Shown here in pieces: positions 59,358 through 64,000 of a stretch of DNA of 64,000 nt. Within the stretch, counting starts at the first letter, position 1. The number at the start of each line of letters is the position of its first letter. The position numbers and the translations under genes are program-made. The notes beneath the pieces are model-generated. The model was given only the letters and a program-made list of their open reading frames with translations, had not been told where the DNA came from and searched no databases. This stretch comes from Nitrospina sp052156635 (lineage in GTDB: Bacteria; Nitrospinota; Nitrospinia; Nitrospinales; Nitrospinaceae), in the NCBI RefSeq assembly GCF_052156635.1, contig NZ_JBQKUO010000005.1, positions 62,001 to 126,000 of the forward strand, given 5' to 3'.

Positions 59358-60670
59358 ATACTCACAACCAAAACCACGAACACAGCTTTACAGGGAACAT
59401 CGGGGAACCCCAGTCCCACCGGAACGAGTCCGGGGCGGTTCTGGTGGTTGTTCTCCTGATGATGGTCGTCTTGATCGGTCTCATTCCGGCCGCCATCAAC
59501 ATGACCCGCAACGATTACACGCGCACCGCGAACTACCAGGAATCCAAGGAAGCGTTCTACATTTCCGAGGCGGGCGTGCAGGAAGCCATCCGGATGACCA
59601 AGACCATGAGCCGGGACACCATCCTGGGCACGAACGCGGGACTGCTGGAGCCGGGCGGCACCGTGGTTTCCTTTAACGGGGCCAACTACAACGAATACAA
59701 CTACGCGAATGGCACCTACAAGATCCGCGTGGACGACAACACGGAGCCGGATGGCGACACCACGACCGATACGGACAAGGTCCTGGTCGTCACCGCCGTG
59801 GGCACGTCCAATACGGGTGTGGAGAAAACCATCCGCGCCAACATTTACAAGTTCGATCTTCCGCCGTCCACCTTTCCCTCGGCGCTGACCATGGTGGGCC
59901 CGCTTTCGGCCGTCAACATCTCCGGTAACTCCTTCGAGGTCAACGGCGCGGATTCAGCCGGGGGCAATGGTCTGGACCTGAGCGGCAACCCGGATGCCAG
60001 TTGTCCCGGCAAGGCCGCCATTGGCTTTGAATCCAGCGGCCCGGTCACCGAGGTCAACAACATGAATAACTGTTCCACCGCCGCCACCAACACCTGCGTG
60101 GAGGTTCCGGGCGGCAACCCCAATAAAAATGACGGCAATTACACCGGAGTCAATTCCAACTCGCGGGATTTCATCACCAGCCAGACCACGTTTTCCAGTG
60201 CGGACAGTACCGAACTGCATCAGATGCTGACCGCGGACGGCGACAATGACGGCACGCCGGACCTGGTTTCCAATTACTACACCGGCAACCAGCATTTCAG
60301 TGGCGGTACCTACGGGACCGATGCCAGCCCCCAGGTTACTTACGTAACAGGTGATTTGGACCTTTCGGGTAACCTGACCGGAAGCGGCATCCTGATCGTG
60401 GACGGCAACTTGAAAATTGCAGGTACCACGAATTGGAACGGCATCATCCTGGTCGGTGCCTGCACCACCTGCAGCAGCACCGCCACCGACACCACCGGTG
60501 TGGGTTCCGGTACCATCAACGGCGCGCTGGTGGTGGGCAACGGCACCCAGGCGCAGGCCGATATCCGTGGTAACTTTGCCATCAACTACAGTTGTGAAGG
60601 CATCAACCTCGCCAACGCGGTGTTCAACGACAACGTCAGCGTGGTTGACTGGTTCGAAACCGGAGCCTGA
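59354..60670 (+). CDS. pilX: PilX-like pilus assembly protein with large beta-rich domain
   Basis: The 438-residue protein has the PilX N-terminal pattern: ESGAVLVVVLLMMVVLIGLIPAAI (hydrophobic helix, about 28-52) then TRTANYQESKEAFYISEAGVQEAIRMT. Its long C-terminal part is rich in Gly, Asn, Thr and Ser (GDLDLSGNLTGSGILIVDGNLKI) and looks like a beta-helix or adhesin-like domain. There is no standard GFTLIE prepilin site, as usual in this family. It is the last gene of the pilin operon, ended by a strong terminator. Confidence 0.8.
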   Translation: MNTHNQNHEHSFTGNIGEPQSHRNESGAVLVVVLLMMVVLIGLIPAAINMTRNDYTRTANYQESKEAFYISEAGVQEAIRMTKTMSRDTILGTNAGLLEPGGTVVSFNGANYNEYNYANGTYKIRVDDNTEPDGDTTTDTDKVLVVTAVGTSNTGVEKTIRANIYKFDLPPSTFPSALTMVGPLSAVNISGNSFEVNGADSAGGNGLDLSGNPDASCPGKAAIGFESSGPVTEVNNMNNCSTAATNTCVEVPGGNPNKNDGNYTGVNSNSRDFITSQTTFSSADSTELHQMLTADGDNDGTPDLVSNYYTGNQHFSGGTYGTDASPQVTYVTGDLDLSGNLTGSGILIVDGNLKIAGTTNWNGIILVGACTTCSSTATDTTGVGSGTINGALVVGNGTQAQADIRGNFAINYSCEGINLANAVFNDNVSVVDWFETGA

Positions 60671-60700
60671 TCGCCGACGCAATCGATCCCATGTAATAGA

Positions 60701-60728
60701 AAAGGGCGGCCCGCGGGCCGCCCTTTTT
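60701..60728 (+). terminator. Rho-independent terminator of the pilin operon
   Basis: AAAGGGCGGCCC and GGGCCGCCCTTT form a perfect 12-bp stem with a 2-nt loop, followed by T residues, 30 nt after the pilX stop. Confidence 0.95.
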
Positions 60729-61039
60729 TATTGCTCTTCACTCACCGCTCTCCAAAGCGAAGGCATGCCGCCAGGACGGAGCCTTCTTCTACTTTGCAAG
60801 AGAGCGTTGCACAACTTGGGTTCGAGTGGTCAATCCACGGTTCGATTGATACCCGGATTGAAAAGTCATGAATCCCCCTCATCCTGGCTTTCTTCCGCCA
60901 GGGGAGAAGGAACTTTTAACACTCCCTCTCCCTCGACGGGAGCACTCCAGAGTGACGGGCTGGGGTGAGGGTGGTTTCCTCTGATTTATTTTAATGACGA
61001 ATGCAAAGGTTTCCCTGGCAACAGGGAGGCCCAAACCCC
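60729..61039. repeat. Intergenic repeat region after the pilin operon
   Basis: No gene is apparent. Around 60880-60985 the sequence is a C-rich, then G-rich palindromic element (CCCTCTCCCTCGACGGGAG, with complementary flanks) of the kind also seen at 2785-2820 and 34690-34780. Confidence 0.5.
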
Positions 61040-61918
61040 TTACATTCCGGGAGGCGGAGGAACCTGGCCGGTCGGCTTCGGCTTCTTCTTCCCCACTTCC
61101 TCGACCTTGATGGAGGAAGGACGGGTCTGCTTGGCGATTTCTTCCTCCTGCTCGATCACTTTCTGCATTTCGGCAACCAGTTTTTCATCCACCTTGGCTT
61201 TTTCCAGTTCCTTGCTCAGGGTTTCAACGAATTCATCCTTGGCAATGAGGGCGCTCTTCAGGCGCCTCTCCATGTCCGCCAGCCGTTCCAGGTAGTCCTT
61301 GCCCCCCACCTTGGTTTCCTTGTCGGCCGCGGCTTCATCCATCAAATGAAACTTCACCGTATTGAAGACGGGGACGGATTTGGCCGCTTCGGTGATTTCG
61401 ATTTTCTTGATCAGCTCTTCCTTGCGCGGCAGGTGCTTGTGAACCAGCATGACGAAGAACCGGCCCTCTTCCTTGTCGAACTTCGCCGCGCGGATCCAGC
61501 GGCGGTACACCGCGTTTTCGTGGGCCAGGTAATCGCGGGTTTCCACCAGCAGTTTGGCCAGCTCCGGGTCGATCGACGGCCCGGCCTCTTCGCCTTCGCC
61601 GCCGCCTTCCTTGCCGCCCTCACCTTCCTTGCCGGCTTCCTGGTTCTTCGAGCCCTCGCCCGTAGCCAGGGACTGGCCTTCCCCCTTGCCGGTTGTCAGC
61701 TTTGCCTGCTGGATGCTTTCCTGCGCAAACTGGTCCACCGGGGGCGGGACCTGGCCTTTGATCTGGTCCCGGTACTGCACGGGGATGGACGAGCGGTAAT
61801 CGCTGTAGTGCACCATGCCCGCATCATCGATCCAACGGAACATCTCCGCTTCGGCAGACGCCGGAAACAGTGCCAGCGCACCCACGCCAAGAAGCACCGA
61901 TTTTTTGAAACGATTCAT
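61040..61918 (-). CDS. Exported DUF4124-domain protein with coiled coil
   Basis: The 292-residue protein has a signal peptide (1-23, FPASAEA-E) and the DUF4124 opening EMFRWIDDAGMVHYSDYRSS (about 24-45). A Gly/Glu-rich linker (about 80-115) and a long coiled-coil region (about 200-270) follow, with a Pro-rich end. The frame is open for 59 more codons, but ATG 61918 begins the signal peptide. DUF4124 proteins are periplasmic and bind peptidoglycan or other envelope parts in some cases. The function is unknown. Confidence 0.7.
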   Translation of the reverse strand: MNRFKKSVLLGVGALALFPASAEAEMFRWIDDAGMVHYSDYRSSIPVQYRDQIKGQVPPPVDQFAQESIQQAKLTTGKGEGQSLATGEGSKNQEAGKEGEGGKEGGGEGEEAGPSIDPELAKLLVETRDYLAHENAVYRRWIRAAKFDKEEGRFFVMLVHKHLPRKEELIKKIEITEAAKSVPVFNTVKFHLMDEAAADKETKVGGKDYLERLADMERRLKSALIAKDEFVETLSKELEKAKVDEKLVAEMQKVIEQEEEIAKQTRPSSIKVEEVGKKKPKPTGQVPPPPGM

Positions 61919-62191
61919 AATGGTTTCTCTCACGGCTCGATTCTCCCAACCGACCGGGTGCGGTCCCTTGCTTTTCGTGAAAAGCGGAAGGTTTGCCCGG
62001 TACAGGATTGCCCCCTTTTTCATTCGCGACGGCTGAGAAGCTTCCCGCCGCCTCGGCACCACGCCATAACTTATTGTAACTGAATACCTTATCATGACAT
62101 CCTGAGAAATGCAATCGACCCGACTTTGGTTTATACTTGTATCCTCTACAGGGCCCGGTTATTCCGGGTTTTTGGCAGGTACCGAATCACG

Positions 62192-63061
62192 ATGATCACC
62201 AACTCCATGAAGAACCGCACGTGCCTGATCACCGGCGCCAACTCCGGCATCGGGTACGAAACCGCCCGCGCCCTGGCGTACATGGGAGCGCGGTTGATCC
62301 TGGTGTGCCGCAATCCCGAAAAGGGGGAAGCGGCACTGGCCTCGCTGCGCCAGCGCACCGGCAACGACGATATGGAGCTGATGATCGCCGACCTCGCCTC
62401 GCTCCACCAGGTGGAGGAACTTGCTGAAAAGATACGCGCGCGTTACGACGTCCTGCACGTGCTCATCAACAACGCCGGGCTCCTGCAGGGACGGCGGGAA
62501 CTGACCGAGGACGGCTACGAGACCACCTTCGCCGTCAACCACCTCGCGCATTACGTGCTGACCCTGCGCCTGCTCGACCTGTTGAAGGCGGGCGCGCCGT
62601 CACGCATCATCAACGTCTCGTCGATCGTGCACCTCATCGGCTCCATCCGTTTCGACGACCCGTTCTTCGAGAAAAAAAGTTACCGCGCCATGTCCGCCTA
62701 CGCGCAATCGAAGCTGGCGAACATCCTGTTCACATACAAGCTGGCGCGCCTGCTGGAGGGTTCGGGCATCACGGTGAACGCCATGCACCCCGGCGTGGTG
62801 GCGACCAACTTCGGCCACGCGGGGCCCCTGTGGTACAAGCTCGCCAAGGTGTTTGCACGGCCGTTTTACATCCGCCCGCAGAACGGGGCGCGGACACTCA
62901 TTCACCTGGCCGCCTCCCCCGCCGTGGAAAAGGTCACCGGCACCTACTTCGTGCGCAAACGCTCCGTGCCCACCCTTCCGGTGTCCTACGACACCGGTTT
63001 GCAGGACCGGCTGTGGGACATCAGCGGCCAGATGACCGGCGTGCGGTGGCATAATGGCTGA
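62192..63061 (+). CDS. SDR-family oxidoreductase (retinol-dehydrogenase-like)
   Basis: The 289-residue enzyme has the NAD(P)-binding motif TCLITGANSGIGYETARAL, the catalytic region NVSSIVHL...YAQSKLANILF (Ser and YxxxK) and the C-terminal HPGVVATNFGH that marks the retinol dehydrogenase-like SDRs. The start at 62192 (MITNSMKNR) is one of two close ATGs; an upstream frame is open but has no such start. Its last codons overlap the next gene (ATGGCTGA). Confidence 0.88.
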   Translation: MITNSMKNRTCLITGANSGIGYETARALAYMGARLILVCRNPEKGEAALASLRQRTGNDDMELMIADLASLHQVEELAEKIRARYDVLHVLINNAGLLQGRRELTEDGYETTFAVNHLAHYVLTLRLLDLLKAGAPSRIINVSSIVHLIGSIRFDDPFFEKKSYRAMSAYAQSKLANILFTYKLARLLEGSGITVNAMHPGVVATNFGHAGPLWYKLAKVFARPFYIRPQNGARTLIHLAASPAVEKVTGTYFVRKRSVPTLPVSYDTGLQDRLWDISGQMTGVRWHNG

Positions 63062-63668
63062 AGAGGGTTCTCCCGCGCCGCGTGAGGGCTTGAAGTGGGT
63101 GAAGGTCGCCCGCTTCCTCGCCCTGCCCTTTTCGCCCGACCGGCTGAAAACCTACCGCCGGGTGAAACGGTTCGAAGACGTGCCGGCCGACGACCTCCTC
63201 GCCGACGGCATCGAGGGCGTTCTGTTGGATGTGGACGGCACGCTGGGTCCCCACCACACACGCACGTTTCCCGATTCGGTGGTGACGCACGTCAAAGTAT
63301 TGCAGGCGGTGGGATTGAAAGTGGCGCTGTTCACCAACGCCTTCGAGGACCGCTTCGAGCAGTTCGAAGGCGTGCCTGTGGTCACCAACGTGCCGCCCAA
63401 GCCGGACCCGGCCGGATTCCACACCGCCATGCGGGATTACCTGAAACTCGACGATCCGGCGAAGGTGGTGATGATCGGCGACAACTACATCACCGACGGC
63501 GGCGCCATCGATGCGGGCATGCGCTTCATTCATGTGAAACCGGTGCCGGGCGGAGAAAGCGCCTTCCACCACACCACGCGCTACCTGGCGGAACTTTTCG
63601 CCCGTGCCTGGCGGCCGGTGACCACTTCAGCCCTCGCCTCCCGTACCAGACCAGGCCGGCAAGTTTGA
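63054..63668 (+). CDS. YqeG-family HAD phosphatase
   Basis: The 204-residue protein has HAD motif I GVLLDVDGTLGPHH (Asp nucleophile), motif II LFTNAF, and MIGDNYITDGGAIDAG (motif IV). This is the YqeG/HAD-IIIA arrangement, with a basic N-terminus. It overlaps the SDR gene by 8 nt, so the two are translated together. A likely phosphatase for a small sugar- or lipid-phosphate; the substrate is unknown. Confidence 0.85.
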   Translation: MAEEGSPAPREGLKWVKVARFLALPFSPDRLKTYRRVKRFEDVPADDLLADGIEGVLLDVDGTLGPHHTRTFPDSVVTHVKVLQAVGLKVALFTNAFEDRFEQFEGVPVVTNVPPKPDPAGFHTAMRDYLKLDDPAKVVMIGDNYITDGGAIDAGMRFIHVKPVPGGESAFHHTTRYLAELFARAWRPVTTSALASRTRPGRQV

Positions 63669-63692
63669 CATTTGCGCCTGAAAATTCATAAA
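63665..63692 (+). promoter_or_regulatory. Promoter of the His-rich protein gene
   Basis: TTGACA at 63665-63670 and CATAAA 16 bp downstream, in front of the GTG-started gene at 63728. Confidence 0.6.
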
Positions 63693-63727
63693 ATGTAGGA
63701 AAAAAAGAACGAACGGGGTCAATAGCC

Positions 63728-64000
63728 GTGAAACGCATTGTTTTCGCGACATTTTTACTGGCAGGATGCATCGCCGTCCCAGCGCTGGCTTTCGCGGATT
63801 CGGGTCACAGCCACCATGAGGCCGATCCGTTCAAACTGGAGCCGGACAAGGCCGTGCACTGCGATTTGAACGGGCACCGGCACGTCCACGCCAACCAGCC
63901 CTGCCCGCACAGGAAACCGTACCGGTCGCCGCGTACGGAGCTCGGTCTCGACTGCGGCGGTCAGCCGCAGGGCACCATGCCGGCCCAGTCCACCCCGATT
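63728..64000 (+). CDS. His-rich exported protein, 5' part (runs off window)
   Basis: From GTG at 63728 the frame is open to the window edge (91 codons). It encodes a signal peptide (MKRIVFATFLLAGCIAVPALAFA-D), then a His-rich mature part (HSHHEADPF, CDLNGHRHVHANQPCPHR). The clusters of His and Cys suggest zinc or copper binding in the periplasm. A sigma-70 promoter lies upstream. The C-terminus and family are outside the window. Confidence 0.6.
   Translation, partial: MKRIVFATFLLAGCIAVPALAFADSGHSHHEADPFKLEPDKAVHCDLNGHRHVHANQPCPHRKPYRSPRTELGLDCGGQPQGTMPAQSTPI

Overview
The window is a dense, roughly 60% G+C bacterial chromosome segment of about 75 genes. It holds housekeeping genes on both strands, many lipoproteins and exported proteins, Sel1 and EF-hand proteins, an ethylbenzene-dehydrogenase-type haem lipoprotein, a b-type cytochrome and type IV pilus minor pilins. 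No marker here fixes the taxon. The gene mix (xerC-hslV-hslU, hrcA-grpE, speA, Bpt leucyltransferase, a DUF4080 radical SAM protein) fits a free-living Gram-negative from a Nitrospinota or deltaproteobacteria-like lineage; this is inference. There is no phage, IS element, CRISPR array or rRNA.

Layout. 1-1554: small membrane genes on the minus strand (pentapeptide protein cut by the edge, DUF2269, Gdx/SugE, YgaP-like). 1601-4503: a Vgb-like beta-propeller gene and comM, with the promoter and 5' end of comM present twice, flanking the propeller gene. 4910-9377: an overlapping pair (multi-spanning coiled-coil protein plus VWA lipoprotein) and several exported orphans. 9385-18332: tail-anchored coiled-coil protein, then xerC-hslV-hslU-argB, hrcA-grpE-mutM and a B12-binding radical SAM enzyme. 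18433-28718: ilvD, an orphan, haem lipoprotein and M16 peptidase, dnaE, ald. 28883-31624: LRR protein, 37-residue membrane peptide, Bpt, glycosyltransferase.

31713-34678 is a redox/respiratory cluster (PCYCGC protein, membrane thioredoxin, His/Met-rich protein, cytochrome b, glutaredoxin-like). 34679-34987 is packed with palindromic repeats. 34988-41164 carries phhB-like, lysA, speA and rsmD-mnmA-suhB. 41322-41992 is a tRNA-Gln / membrane ORF / tRNA-Glu unit. 42105-47459 has a dienelactone hydrolase, a pirin, and a minus-strand TerC / degenerate-NTPase-like / MscS group.

47708-54671 is the most unusual stretch: a Sel1-repeat membrane protein; a GIDE-like membrane protein with a canonical EF-hand loop, 15 nt upstream of an exported caspase-fold peptidase with its own EF-hand loop and Sel1-like tail; and, convergent with these, a DUF4384-like exported protein overlapping a CHASE2 adenylate cyclase. 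55607-60670 is a minor-pilin locus with two PilW-like paralogues (about 84% identical) flanking a PilV-like gene. It has two sigma-54-type promoters, each with an inverted repeat about 120-130 bp upstream. The end carries a DUF4124 protein, an SDR, a YqeG-type HAD phosphatase and a His-rich exported protein cut by the window edge.
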